Assembly: GCF_004123795.1 (NCBI RefSeq)
Contig: NZ_MSSM01000009.1
Location: forward strand, 1-64,000
DNA from: Lacticaseibacillus chiayiensis
Lineage (GTDB): Bacteria > Bacillota > Bacilli > Lactobacillales > Lactobacillaceae
Reading direction: 5' to 3'
Length of the DNA stretch: 64,000 nucleotides
Positions 49,636 through 58,863 of this stretch are shown one piece after another. The notes beneath the pieces were generated by a model. It did no database searches. It saw only the letters and a program-made list of their open reading frames with translations, and was not told where the DNA came from. The position numbers were made by a program, and so were the translations under genes. How positions within the stretch are numbered: position 1 is the stretch's first letter; each line of letters begins with the position of its first letter.

Positions 49636-51009
49636 ATGAAAATTATTGTTATCGGTGCCACCCATGCTGGTACGTTCGCGACCCAACAGATTCTAACTGA
49701 GCACCCAGACGCAGACGTCACCGTTTACGAACGCAACAACAACCTGTCGTTCTTATCCTGTGGCATCGCCTTGTGGGTTGGTGATCATGTCAGCGATCCC
49801 AACAAAATGTTTTATTCCAGCCCTGAGGCACTTGCCAAGCTTGGCGCCAACATGCAAATGGAACATGACGTCCTCAGCGTTGACCCCGATGCCAAAACCG
49901 TTGAAGTCAAGGATCTAAACACTGGCAATATCACCACCGATACTTATGACAAACTGGTTTACACCACCGGTTCCACTCCGATCGTTCCAAATATTCCGGG
50001 CATTCATGATACGAGTGTCCACCTGTGCAAGAACTGGCAAGATGCCAAATCCTTGAAAGATCTGGCGCCGAGCATTAAAAGTGCGATTGTCATCGGTGCC
50101 GGTTATATCGGCGCTGAACTTGCCGAACAATTTGCCTTAACCGATAAGCAGGTCACATTGATCGACGGCCTACCGCGGGTGTTGGCCAAGAATTTTGACG
50201 CCACCATCACTGACCGGGTTGAAAAGCTTTATACCGATCACGGCGTTCATTTAGCGCTCGGTGAAATGGTCAGCGGGTTTGCAAAAAATGATCAAGGTGA
50301 GACGGTGGTTAGAACCGACAAAGGTAGCTATACCGCGGATATTGCGATTTTGTGCACCGGCTTCCGGCCGAATACAGATTTGCTAAAGGATCATCTCGAC
50401 ACCCTGCCAAACGGCGCGATCATCACCGATGCGTACATGCAAACCAGTGATCCGGCTATTTTTGCCGCCGGTGATACAGCAGCTGTTCACTATAATCCTA
50501 CTGGTAAGTCTGATTACATTCCATTAGCCACCAACGCCGTCCGCCAAGGCATTCTGGTCGGTAAAAACATTGTGGCGCCAACCGAGAAATACCTCGGCAC
50601 GCAAGCAAGCTCAGCAGTTGAACTTTTTGATCATGCCATTGCTGCATCCGGCCTCACAACCGAAGGAGCCAAGGCACGTGGTCTGAAGCTCGATAGTGTC
50701 ACCATTGAGCAAGACTATCGCCCAGACTTCATGCTCACCACTACGCCGGTTCTGTGCAGTCTGACCTGGGATCCGCAAACCCACGAAGTCAAAGGTGGTG
50801 CATTCTACTCCAAGCATGACATCAGCCAAAGTGCCAACGTCATCTCTCTAGCCATCCAAACTCACATGACCATCGAAACCCTAGCGATGGTCGACATGCT
50901 ATTTCAGCCAAACTTCGACCAGCCGATCAACTGGGTCAATGCTGTGGCGATGGCGGCGGTTGAAAAAGCCGACGCAGCTGAGAAGGCGCCAGTGGCCGAA
51001 ACTAACTAA
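49636..51009 (+). CDS. nox: NADH oxidase, FAD-dependent, water-forming type
   Basis: Oxidises NADH with oxygen to NAD and water in the cytoplasm, serving redox balance under aeration. The 457 residues match the Nox/CoA-disulphide reductase family: FAD motif VIGATHAGTFA at the N-terminus, redox-active C42 in LSFLSCGIALWVG, NAD motif VIGAGYIGAELAEQ near 155-168, and the FAD-binding FAAGDTAA, then a dimerisation domain. ATG 49636 has AAAGGAG about 10 nt upstream; the frame start at 49579 is in the promoter. Monocistronic, with a terminator after it. Confidence 0.94.
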   Translation: MKIIVIGATHAGTFATQQILTEHPDADVTVYERNNNLSFLSCGIALWVGDHVSDPNKMFYSSPEALAKLGANMQMEHDVLSVDPDAKTVEVKDLNTGNITTDTYDKLVYTTGSTPIVPNIPGIHDTSVHLCKNWQDAKSLKDLAPSIKSAIVIGAGYIGAELAEQFALTDKQVTLIDGLPRVLAKNFDATITDRVEKLYTDHGVHLALGEMVSGFAKNDQGETVVRTDKGSYTADIAILCTGFRPNTDLLKDHLDTLPNGAIITDAYMQTSDPAIFAAGDTAAVHYNPTGKSDYIPLATNAVRQGILVGKNIVAPTEKYLGTQASSAVELFDHAIAASGLTTEGAKARGLKLDSVTIEQDYRPDFMLTTTPVLCSLTWDPQTHEVKGGAFYSKHDISQSANVISLAIQTHMTIETLAMVDMLFQPNFDQPINWVNAVAMAAVEKADAAEKAPVAETN

Positions 51010-51050
51010 AACTTGCACTTCCCGTTTATCTATCTTTTCATAGACGCATT

Positions 51051-51080
51051 AAAGCCCTCAGGAATATCCCGAGGGCTTTT
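51051..51080 (+). terminator. terminator after nox
   Basis: Arms aaagccctc / gagggcttt with TTT; clear Rho-independent form. Confidence 0.9.
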
Positions 51081-51170
51081 CTGTGCCGAACATGTGCCAA
51101 CTGTGCGATTGTAAAAAAAGAACGCCTTATTAAAAGACGCCCTTCTCCGAAAAAACCGATCCAATTAAGT

Positions 51171-52607
51171 TTACAGATTCGGACGAACCGCGAAGTCAGG
51201 CATGAAGTAGTTCACTGCCGTGTACTTAACGTTTTCACCAGGTTGTGGTGCCTGAATCATGGTACCACCACCGATGTAGAGTGCAACGTGATATGTTGCA
51301 CCATGACCACCCCAGAAGAGCAAATCGCCTGGTTGAAGCGCACTCAGAGAAACTTGTTGACCTGAAGACTCTTGTGGCACAGTCCAACCACCGATATTAA
51401 CCCCTGCACCATGCAGGAATGCATAGTACATTAAGCCTGAGCAATCAAAGCTGTTAGGACCCTTGCCACCCCAAACATATGGCTTGCCGATCTGCTGTTC
51501 AGCAATCGAGATAACAGCTTGAACCTTAGCCTGCCGTGAAGTACTTGTTACAGTAGGTGTTTGGGTTTGAGTTTGAGTTTGGGTTTGAGTTTGAGTTTGA
51601 GCAACAGGTGCCGTGTAAGCAGCCTCTGCAACATTATTATTTTGCTGTTGACTTAACTGTGTTGTTTGTACCGTGGTTGATGAAGCCGGAGCAGGTGTCG
51701 CGCTTGCTTCAGACTCCGGTGCGGCTGAACTTGCAGCTGGTGCCGGTGTCGGTGCTGCTGGTGCTTGACTTGGCTGTGCTGCTGAGCTTGAAGCAGGTGC
51801 TTGTGATGCCTGACTCGCTTGTGACGACGGTGCAGCGCTAGAAACCGGTGCCGGTGATGAAGGTGCCTGGCTTGGCTGTGCTGCCGAGCTTGAAGCAGGT
51901 GCTTGCGGTGCCGCAGATGATGCCGGCGCCGCTACGCTGGATGCCGTCGACTGTGGTGCGGTTGACTGCGGCGCAGCTGCTACCGGTGTCGTGCTGACAA
52001 AGCGTGAAGGTACGTAACCGCCATTAGCCAGTTGGTACCATGTTTCACCATTTGCTTGCTGTTGAGCCGCAGCAGTTACTGATTGACGACCTTCAAGATA
52101 TTGGCCGGTTGCATGACCATACGCAGGCGTTGCCCAAACCGTCACAGCCGAACCAACATTCTTAACATAAAGTTGAATGTTAGCGCTTTGTGTGGTTGCT
52201 GGCGATGTTGCAGTCGTTGCCTGGCTGGCAGGTGCTTGGCTTGCCGGTGCCTGGCTAGCATGCGCCTGACTTGAGCTAGCTGTCGATGCTGGTGCTTGAA
52301 CTTGGGCTGACTTCCCGTCAACGTTCAAATAGATTTCTGGAATCCACTGATTGTCCCCGATTTTGTACCAGGTTGCACCATTATGATCGACTGTTTTACC
52401 TAATAGTTGCACCGTGTCGCCAAACGTCACGTAGCGTTTTACGTGGTTCCATGATGGACTATTCCATACGGTGGTCGCACCGGTCTTGTAATTAACTGTT
52501 CCCGTTGTTGATGCGGAAACAGTATTTGCACCGGTAGCTAAAGCCGCCAGACCGGCAGCACCAACAAATCCTGCCGTTACTGACCATACTTTTTTAGATT
52601 TTACCAT
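51171..52607 (-). CDS. secreted NlpC/P60 peptidoglycan hydrolase with SH3-like repeats
   Basis: Exported endopeptidase that cuts the peptide part of peptidoglycan, probably in cell separation. The 478 residues have a signal peptide (cleavage likely after NTVSA, about 32), two SH3-like wall-binding repeats (about 38-98 and 143-203), a Ser/Ala/Pro/Gln-rich linker (about 205-345) with QT repeats, and a C-terminal NlpC/P60 domain with catalytic C389 (NSFDCSGLM) and H440 (YHVALY). GGAGGAG precedes the ATG. Such proteins of the casei group include known secreted hydrolases, but the exact orthologue is not assigned here. Confidence 0.9.
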   Translation of the reverse strand: MVKSKKVWSVTAGFVGAAGLAALATGANTVSASTTGTVNYKTGATTVWNSPSWNHVKRYVTFGDTVQLLGKTVDHNGATWYKIGDNQWIPEIYLNVDGKSAQVQAPASTASSSQAHASQAPASQAPASQATTATSPATTQSANIQLYVKNVGSAVTVWATPAYGHATGQYLEGRQSVTAAAQQQANGETWYQLANGGYVPSRFVSTTPVAAAPQSTAPQSTASSVAAPASSAAPQAPASSSAAQPSQAPSSPAPVSSAAPSSQASQASQAPASSSAAQPSQAPAAPTPAPAASSAAPESEASATPAPASSTTVQTTQLSQQQNNNVAEAAYTAPVAQTQTQTQTQTQTQTPTVTSTSRQAKVQAVISIAEQQIGKPYVWGGKGPNSFDCSGLMYYAFLHGAGVNIGGWTVPQESSGQQVSLSALQPGDLLFWGGHGATYHVALYIGGGTMIQAPQPGENVKYTAVNYFMPDFAVRPNL

Positions 52608-52801
52608 GTATGTACTCCTCCATTCCTAGACTGTGAATAATTGCATGAGACTGAATTTTTAAAATTCAATTGGCATTTACCTTTTCTTAAGAAACCATAT
52701 ACAGAATAACACGTTTTCCAGTCGTTCGCATATTAAATTGTTGTTACAGCCAAAAAACAATTAGTTAATGCTCATTGGTATAATTAAAACTTATACGTTA
52801 T

Positions 52802-53518
52802 TTAACGTACACGAACCTTTTTAGCGACGCCAAGTGCTATTCCGATCATGTCATTGAAGCTGGTCTGACGCTCTTGAGCAGTGGTTTCTTCACCTGTGAT
52901 CAAATGGTTTGAGACGGTGAGGATCGATAACGCCTGAACATGGAACTTCGCCGCGAGTAGATAAAGCGCTGGTGTCTCCATTTCGGTTGCCAGCACCCCA
53001 TAATCAATCAGCTTTTGGCGGTCCATTTCGTCGTTGTAAAAGCGGTCTTCGCCGAGAACGTTACCAACATGATAGCGGATTTCACTTTCATCTGCCAAGT
53101 TTGCTGCTTCACGCAACAGCTGGAAATCTGCCAGCGGCGCAAAATACATGCCCGCTCCAAAAGTATTCAAAATAATACTGCTATCTGTCGACGAGCCTTG
53201 CGCCAGCACCACATCACGAATCTTGACATCCTTACCCATGCCGCCAGCCGTGCCAACGCGAATCAGTGTCTTGACGCCATATTCCTGAATCAGCTCATTG
53301 ACGTAAATCGAAATCGATGGTATGCCCATCCCCGTTGCCTGAACCGACACGCGCCGGCCTTCAAACGTACCAGTGTAGCCAAAAGCGTTGCGAACCGTAT
53401 TGTAACGCGTCACATTTTCCAAAAAGTTCTCGGCAATGTACTGGGCGCGCAATGGATCGCCTGGCAACAACACCACATCTGCAATGGCACCTTTTGAAGC
53501 TGCAATATGTGTACTCAT
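52802..53518 (-). CDS. deoD: purine nucleoside phosphorylase, DeoD type
   Basis: Splits purine (deoxy)nucleosides with phosphate to base and (deoxy)ribose 1-phosphate. The 238-residue trimeric-fold protein has [16 protein letters not shown], the phosphate-binding [20 protein letters not shown], and [13 protein letters not shown] with the ribose-binding MEx segment, then [11 protein letters not shown] with the catalytic Asp-equivalent position as Asn (SNH), a position usually Asp in hexameric PNPs. AAAGGGG precedes the ATG. Last gene of the deoC-deoB-deoD operon. Confidence 0.93.
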   Translation of the reverse strand: MSTHIAASKGAIADVVLLPGDPLRAQYIAENFLENVTRYNTVRNAFGYTGTFEGRRVSVQATGMGIPSISIYVNELIQEYGVKTLIRVGTAGGMGKDVKIRDVVLAQGSSTDSSIILNTFGAGMYFAPLADFQLLREAANLADESEIRYHVGNVLGEDRFYNDEMDRQKLIDYGVLATEMETPALYLLAAKFHVQALSILTVSNHLITGEETTAQERQTSFNDMIGIALGVAKKVRVR

Positions 53519-53544
53519 GATTGATCCCCTTTCACTGGGTCGTG

Positions 53545-54735
53545 TTATTTTAACAATCTCAGAAATGATTGGCCGACCTGATTGCCACGGACACCAAAAT
53601 TATCGAGAATCGTGGCGCCTAAATCAGCAAATGGCGACCGAACACCCAAATCACCATTGCCAACGAATTGCTTGCTGTAAGCCAACAATGGCACATATTC
53701 ACGCGTATGATCCGTCCCGCGGAAAGTCGGGTCGTTCCCGTGGTCTGCTGTGATCATAAGTAAATCGTCACGACGCAAAGCCGTCAGTAAATCGCCTAAC
53801 TGTCGATCAAACGTCATTAACGCCTCGCCATCACCTTGGACATTGCGCCGGTGGCCATACATGGCATCGAAGTCGACCAGATTCGTGAAGATAAAACCTT
53901 TACGGTCGGATTTCGCTGCCTCAATCGTTTTATCCATGCCATCTGTGTTGCTGACGGTGTGCACGCCGTCATCTAAACCTTGTCCTGAGAAAATATCATT
54001 GATTTTCCCGATGCCGTAAGTCGGCACGCCAGCTCCTTGCAGGCGATCAAGGTCAGTTGGCTTGTCTGGCTGCAACGTGTAATCGTGGCGATCACTGGTG
54101 CGGGTGAAAGTCGTCGGATCGGTGCCGACATACGGACGGGCAATGACGCGCCCGATCCGGTATGGGGCGTCAATCGTGATACTCCGGACATAACGGCAAA
54201 TCCGATACAACTCATCAAGCGGGATCACATCGGTTTGCGCCGCGATTTGCAACACGGAATCGCCAGACGTATAAACGATGAGATCGCCGGTTTTAATCTG
54301 CCGCTCGCCATAATCCTTAATGGCTTCAGTGCCGGAATATGGTTTATTAAGAATAACTTTGCGTCCGGAAAAATCTTCAATTTGCTTAATCAAATCGGCC
54401 GGAAAGCCCTCAGGAAAATAGCCAAGAGGTTCCGTCACCGGCAGCCCCATCATCTCCCAATGACCATCCATACTATCTTTACCGGCAGAAATTTCCGCCA
54501 TTTTACCAAAATAACCGCCGGGACTCCCTAGTGGGCCAACACCAGCGATGGGAGTTTTACGATCGATATTGCCCAGTCCGATCGCCTGCAGGTTCGGCAA
54601 TGCTAATTTTCCGCCAAAATAGTCGCCAATGTGGCCTAATGTATCGGCACCTTCATCATGAAACTTGGCCGCATCCGGTGCTTCGCCAATGCCGATTGAG
54701 TCTAAAACAATGGTAATGATTCGTGCAAATGCCAT
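53545..54735 (-). CDS. deoB: phosphopentomutase
   Basis: Converts (deoxy)ribose 1-phosphate to the 5-phosphate. The 396-residue alkaline-phosphatase-superfamily protein shows metal-binding segments [27 protein letters not shown] (with the catalytic Thr/Ser region), [12 protein letters not shown] and [18 protein letters not shown]. It begins 1 nt after the deoC stop, with GAGG inside deoC, and its product feeds DeoC when the substrate is deoxyribose. Confidence 0.95.
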   Translation of the reverse strand: MAFARIITIVLDSIGIGEAPDAAKFHDEGADTLGHIGDYFGGKLALPNLQAIGLGNIDRKTPIAGVGPLGSPGGYFGKMAEISAGKDSMDGHWEMMGLPVTEPLGYFPEGFPADLIKQIEDFSGRKVILNKPYSGTEAIKDYGERQIKTGDLIVYTSGDSVLQIAAQTDVIPLDELYRICRYVRSITIDAPYRIGRVIARPYVGTDPTTFTRTSDRHDYTLQPDKPTDLDRLQGAGVPTYGIGKINDIFSGQGLDDGVHTVSNTDGMDKTIEAAKSDRKGFIFTNLVDFDAMYGHRRNVQGDGEALMTFDRQLGDLLTALRRDDLLMITADHGNDPTFRGTDHTREYVPLLAYSKQFVGNGDLGVRSPFADLGATILDNFGVRGNQVGQSFLRLLK

Positions 54736-54736
54736 A

Positions 54737-55402
54737 TTATGCCTCACCCGCTTCTTTCAAAATCTGTACACCAGCGCTTGCCCCTAGCCGATCAGCGCCG
54801 GCTTCAATCAAAGCCTTGGCCTCGGCATAGGAATGAATGCCGCCAGCCGCTTTAACACCGAGCTTGTCGCCGACTGTCTGCCGCATCAACGCAACATCAT
54901 GAACTGTTGCCCCGCCCGCAGCAAAACCGGTTGACGTCTTGACAAAATCAGCGCCGGCAGCAGCTGCCAGCTTGCAGGCCGTCACCTTTTCTTCATCCGT
55001 TAACAAAACCGCTTCAATGATGACTTTCAACAAGCCGCTTTTGGCATGGGTCATATCCGCAACTGCCTGAATATCAGCGCGAACATGGTCATCATGGCCT
55101 GCTTTTAGCTCGCCGATGTTCAAGACCATGTCAATTTCCTTTGCGCCTTTATCAAGCGACTGACCCGCTTCAAAGACCTTCGTTTGCGTGGTGTTGGCAC
55201 CAAGCGGGAACCCAATCACGGTGCAAACATTGACATCCGTATCGTGTAAGCTGGCCGCAGCCCGAGCGACCCAATAAGGATTGATGCAAACCGAGGCAAA
55301 ATCATACTGCTTTGCCTGATCCAAGACGACATCAATCTGGTCTTGGGTTGCATCCGGTTTTAATAAGGTGTGATCAATATACTTTGCCAATGGTTTATTC
55401 AT
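54737..55402 (-). CDS. deoC: deoxyribose-phosphate aldolase
   Basis: Cleaves deoxyribose 5-phosphate to glyceraldehyde 3-phosphate and acetaldehyde. The 221-residue TIM barrel has [11 protein letters not shown] near the N-terminus, [24 protein letters not shown] with one active lysine, [15 protein letters not shown] with the Schiff-base lysine, and [15 protein letters not shown] precedes the ATG. It heads the operon; a palindromic repeat sits directly upstream, and no deoR gene is next to it. Confidence 0.96.
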   Translation of the reverse strand: MNKPLAKYIDHTLLKPDATQDQIDVVLDQAKQYDFASVCINPYWVARAAASLHDTDVNVCTVIGFPLGANTTQTKVFEAGQSLDKGAKEIDMVLNIGELKAGHDDHVRADIQAVADMTHAKSGLLKVIIEAVLLTDEEKVTACKLAAAAGADFVKTSTGFAAGGATVHDVALMRQTVGDKLGVKAAGGIHSYAEAKALIEAGADRLGASAGVQILKEAGEA

Positions 55403-55424
55403 TATTTAGCCTCCAAAAGTAAGA

Positions 55425-55540
55425 GCGTGAGCCGGCGCGCTTAGGAGTCGGAGTGTAAGTGGCCTTGGGCGTGATGGCGGGGTCTTTGCCATTGCGACCG
55501 AGGTCCTTACACGCAGGCTCCTGCGCCGGCGAACGCGTTT
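55425..55540 (+). repeat. palindromic intergenic element, copy 9
   Basis: Full-length copy in the deoC leader region, near the clearest form of the element: gccggcgcgcttagg left arm pairs with cctgcgccggc on the right. Confidence 0.9.
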
Positions 55541-55603
55541 CCGTTTATTGTCTTAACTTAAGAATACCATGGTAGGGAAGCCCTTGCATGCCAGAAAAAA
55601 AGA

Positions 55604-55687
55604 GCGTGAGCTGACGCGTTTAGGAGCCGGAGTGTAAGTGGCCGATCAAGGTCCTTACATGCAGCTCCTGCGCCAGCGAATGCGTTT
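55604..55687 (+). repeat. palindromic element, copy 10 (loop deleted)
   Basis: About 84 bp; both arms remain (gtgtaagtggcc and aaggtccttacat) but some 30 nt of the loop side is missing. A natural deletion derivative adjoining copy 9. Confidence 0.85.
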
Positions 55688-55824
55688 CAGTTCTCATTGC
55701 GAGCGTGCTTAGTAATTCGTTAAGCCCGTGGTGATTCCGACTTAAAGCTACTCGCCTACATTAATATTTGTTAGAATAACCTTAATAGTACTTCATCAAA
55801 TAAAAATTAAGGGAGATGGCAGCA

Positions 55825-57141
55825 ATGAGCAATCTCATGAAAAGATTGCTTCCCATGCTCGTAACAAACAGTGTTCGACTGCGGCATAACCGCATTTATC
55901 GTGCACTTCAACAAACCTTTGCCGTCATTTTCCCGTTTGTCATTGTCGGTGCGTGGGCGCAGATGCTCGAACAAAGCGTCTTTTCGCGTAACGGCTTTTT
56001 TGCGGTTATCTACAATCTCGACAACGTCATCCCGCACTACAACCAGATTCGCACGCTCTTGCTCATTGTCGAGACCGTAACTATCAACATGATGTCTGTC
56101 ATGGCTGCCTTCTTTGTGGCAAAGTATATGGCCCGATCGTATAAAAAAGATGATTCGTTGGCAGGGCTTACTAGTGTAGGGGCTTTTTTGATTCTAAATT
56201 TTAATGCGCAGCGCAATGCCCAGTCGTCATTTCAGACGAATAATTTCGGCTATCGTGGGTTATTTATCGCGATTGTTTTCGGCTTGCTTATAGGTTGGGT
56301 GTTCCGTTTCACCCATGCTGATTTTGAGGAACCTTCGCACCACTATACTATCGCCGGTTTAATCAGTCGCGGGTTGCGTGGCACCTGGTTAACTATATTG
56401 ATTCTCATTGGCAGTGTTGCGATTACATACGGTCTCAGCCGAGTATCAACGGAAGGATTTATCGGCCTTTTTTATGTGGTTTTCCAAATGCCCGCCACCA
56501 ACATCCCCCATGTATCGCTTCGACTCGCTTTGGTCACGACGATCAACGCGCTGATGTGGTGGACAGGGATTGAAGGCCCAATTAATCCGCTGATGGTACA
56601 AGCAGGAAGCACTACCAGCACAGCCAATTTGAATTACGCACTGGAACACGCTAACTTGTTCAACGTGCCCAATCCGATTACTATAAATACGATTTATCAT
56701 CCTTTTGCCAGTTTTGGCGGTGTCGGCATGACACTGGCGTTGATCATCGCCACGCTGTGGGTAGGCAGATCCAAACCGTTGCGCCGGATTGCCGGGCTCT
56801 CGCTTCTCCCGGGTCTGGTCAATATCAGTTTACCGGTCATGATCGGGTGGCCGGTGACGCTTAACCCGATTTTGCTCGTGCCATTTTTGACTACGCCTTT
56901 GGTGAACATGGCTATTGCCTGGACTGCCATCCGCTTGCGCCTTATGCCACCCTCGGTTTACACGATTCCGACGACCACGCCGGGACCTTTGGCAGCGTTT
57001 CTGGGGACAAATGGTAATTTGGTCGCCTTAATTGTGGCCGTCATTTGCCTAATCGTCTCGGTTCTCATTTATGCACCGTTTATCCGATTGGCAGAAACCA
57101 TTAATCTTGAATCTGCGAAAGTCGGTGATCATCATGATTAA
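55825..57141 (+). CDS. PTS EIIC, lactose/cellobiose family, stand-alone
   Basis: Membrane sugar permease-like protein, 438 residues, about ten helices, with EIIC (PTS_EIIC, CelB/LacE-like) features: RALQQTFAVIFPFVIVGAW near the N-terminus, LINFNAQ-like loops, and MWWTGIEGPINPLMVQAG and PHVSLRLALVTTINAL later. ATG 55825 has GGGAG about 9 nt upstream. No EIIA or EIIB gene adjoins; instead a DUF915 hydrolase gene overlaps its end by 8 bp. Conserved EIIC His and Glu residues could not be mapped with confidence, so transport function is likely but unproven. Confidence 0.75.
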   Translation: MSNLMKRLLPMLVTNSVRLRHNRIYRALQQTFAVIFPFVIVGAWAQMLEQSVFSRNGFFAVIYNLDNVIPHYNQIRTLLLIVETVTINMMSVMAAFFVAKYMARSYKKDDSLAGLTSVGAFLILNFNAQRNAQSSFQTNNFGYRGLFIAIVFGLLIGWVFRFTHADFEEPSHHYTIAGLISRGLRGTWLTILILIGSVAITYGLSRVSTEGFIGLFYVVFQMPATNIPHVSLRLALVTTINALMWWTGIEGPINPLMVQAGSTTSTANLNYALEHANLFNVPNPITINTIYHPFASFGGVGMTLALIIATLWVGRSKPLRRIAGLSLLPGLVNISLPVMIGWPVTLNPILLVPFLTTPLVNMAIAWTAIRLRLMPPSVYTIPTTTPGPLAAFLGTNGNLVALIVAVICLIVSVLIYAPFIRLAETINLESAKVGDHHD

Positions 57142-58036
57142 ACATTGGCGCAGATGGCTGCTTATTCTTTTCAGCATTCTAGCCATCGGAGCGGTTGTGT
57201 TTCCTGCAACCAAATGGATGGCCCAAAACGTCAAATCGGCGCGGGTTGTTCATAATTCCCGCATGCAACCGATCATTTTAATTCCTGGAAGCTCGGCTAC
57301 CGAAGATCGGTTCAACAGCTTAATCACACAACTCAATCATCAGACAAGCGGTCATAGTCTTCTGAAGATTACGGTGAAAACAAATGGTAAGCTAACATAT
57401 AGTGGCAAAATTGCTGCGCGCGATACTGAACCTTACATCGTTGTGGCGTTTGAAGACAACAAAGATGGTTATAACAACATCAAAAAACAGGCGGCGTGGT
57501 TTAACATTGCCTTCAAGCAGCTGACCAAAACTTATAGCTTTAATCGTTTCCGCGGCATTGGGCACAGTAACGGCGGTCTCATTTTCACTCTTTTTTTAGA
57601 AAAATATTACAGTGAGTATGACGTGCAAATGACTAGACTCATGACAATCGGGACACCATACAACCTTGAAGAAAGCAATCCTAACAACCGCACCCAAATG
57701 CTGAATGACTTCATCACCAGTCGTGACAAGTTGCCAAACACCCTGACTGTTTATTCGATTGCCGGAACCGAAAATCTCGATGGTGACGGCACCGTACCAA
57801 TAGAAAGTGTAGAGGCTGGTAAATATATTTTCCAAAATCAGGTTGCTCACTATACTCAGATTACGGTTTCAGGCGATGAGGCGGGACACAGCGAATTACC
57901 ACAAAACCGGCAAATTGTTAATTTGATCAGCCAGTACATGGTCGCAACACCAAATCAACAAGGTGTTCGTCCAGGACAAGGTGGTAGCGGCCGCGGTGTT
58001 GGTCCAGCGCCACGTGACGGGACGCAGAATCCTTGA
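57134..58036 (+). CDS. DUF915 alpha/beta hydrolase, membrane-anchored
   Basis: Predicted extracellular serine hydrolase, 300 residues. A single N-terminal helix (about 8-27) anchors or exports it; then an alpha/beta-hydrolase core with PIILIPGSSATEDRF, the nucleophile elbow GIGHSNGG, DGDGTVPIES (Asp) and DEAGHSELP (His). The C-terminal 30 residues are Gly/Pro/Arg-rich (GVRPGQGGSGRG). ATG 57134 overlaps the EIIC stop region by 8 bp, implying coupled translation. DUF915 members are cell-surface proteins of unknown substrate. Confidence 0.85.
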   Translation: MIKHWRRWLLILFSILAIGAVVFPATKWMAQNVKSARVVHNSRMQPIILIPGSSATEDRFNSLITQLNHQTSGHSLLKITVKTNGKLTYSGKIAARDTEPYIVVAFEDNKDGYNNIKKQAAWFNIAFKQLTKTYSFNRFRGIGHSNGGLIFTLFLEKYYSEYDVQMTRLMTIGTPYNLEESNPNNRTQMLNDFITSRDKLPNTLTVYSIAGTENLDGDGTVPIESVEAGKYIFQNQVAHYTQITVSGDEAGHSELPQNRQIVNLISQYMVATPNQQGVRPGQGGSGRGVGPAPRDGTQNP

Positions 58037-58067
58037 TGAATAAGCTGTGCTAAATAAATTGACGCAC

Positions 58068-58101
58068 AAAAAAACAGGTCGATCACAATGGCCTGTTTTT
58101 T
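58068..58101. terminator. bidirectional terminator between DUF915 and livF
   Basis: Arms aaaaaacagg / cctgtttttt with 13-nt loop; serves both convergent transcripts. Confidence 0.9.
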
Positions 58102-58146
58102 GCTGATCCGTTTATTTAAAATTGCTTCGTTTGCAAATTTGCTTGC

Positions 58147-58863
58147 TCAAGTCGCTGGCTGCACCCCCAGATACGTCGCCTGAACCGCGGGATTCGCCAG
58201 CAATTCCGCACCTGTGCCGGTCAACTTCACTGTTCCACTGGCCAAAACATAACCGCGATTTGCGATTGCCAGCGCCTGCTTGGCATTTTGTTCGATTAAC
58301 AAAACCGTGGTGCCTTGTTCGTTGATTTTGGTAATGATATCAAAGATTTCCTGAATAAAAATCGGTGATAGGCCCATCGACGGCTCGTCTAGTAAAAGGA
58401 GTTTGGGCCGCGCCATGAGTGCCCGGCCCATTGCCAGCATCTGCTGCTCACCACCAGACAGGGTTGCAGCGTCTTGATTGAGCCGTTCCTTTAGAACCGG
58501 AAAACGATCGTAAACCACCGCCAACTGGTCGCTCGCAGCTTGCTTGTCTTTGAGACCAAACGCGCCCATCTGCAGGTTTTCGCTGACGGTCAACCCAGCA
58601 AAGATATGCCGACCCTCCGGCACTTGAGAGATGCCCATTTTGACAATCTTGGCAGCCGCCATACCCACGATGTTTTTATCTTCGTATAAGATTGTACCAG
58701 AGCGCGGCCGCAACAAGCCTGAGATAGTTTTCAAGATGGTACTTTTCCCGGCACCATTCGCCCCGATCAAGGCGACAACCTCGCCGGTGTTAACGCGGAA
58801 GCTGACGTCTTTTACGGCTTGAATCCCGCCGTAATTGACGACAAGGTCTTTTACCTCAAGCAT
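58147..58863 (-). CDS. livF: branched-chain amino acid ABC transporter ATPase LivF
   Basis: One of two ATPases powering branched-chain amino acid import. The 238 residues have Walker A GANGAGKS (34-41), signature LSGGEQQMLAMGRAL, Walker B LLLDEPSMGLSP and the short C-terminus typical of LivF. ATG 58863 has GGAGG about 9 nt upstream and overlaps the livG stop. Last gene of livJ-H-M-G-F. Confidence 0.94.
   Translation of the reverse strand: MLEVKDLVVNYGGIQAVKDVSFRVNTGEVVALIGANGAGKSTILKTISGLLRPRSGTILYEDKNIVGMAAAKIVKMGISQVPEGRHIFAGLTVSENLQMGAFGLKDKQAASDQLAVVYDRFPVLKERLNQDAATLSGGEQQMLAMGRALMARPKLLLLDEPSMGLSPIFIQEIFDIITKINEQGTTVLLIEQNAKQALAIANRGYVLASGTVKLTGTGAELLANPAVQATYLGVQPAT

Noticed and set aside
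14539-55687. Palindromic repeats as a CRISPR array or as ordinary terminators
   Set aside because: They are dispersed singly or in pairs tens of kb apart without spacers, and lack a T run at the hairpin base, so neither explanation fits.
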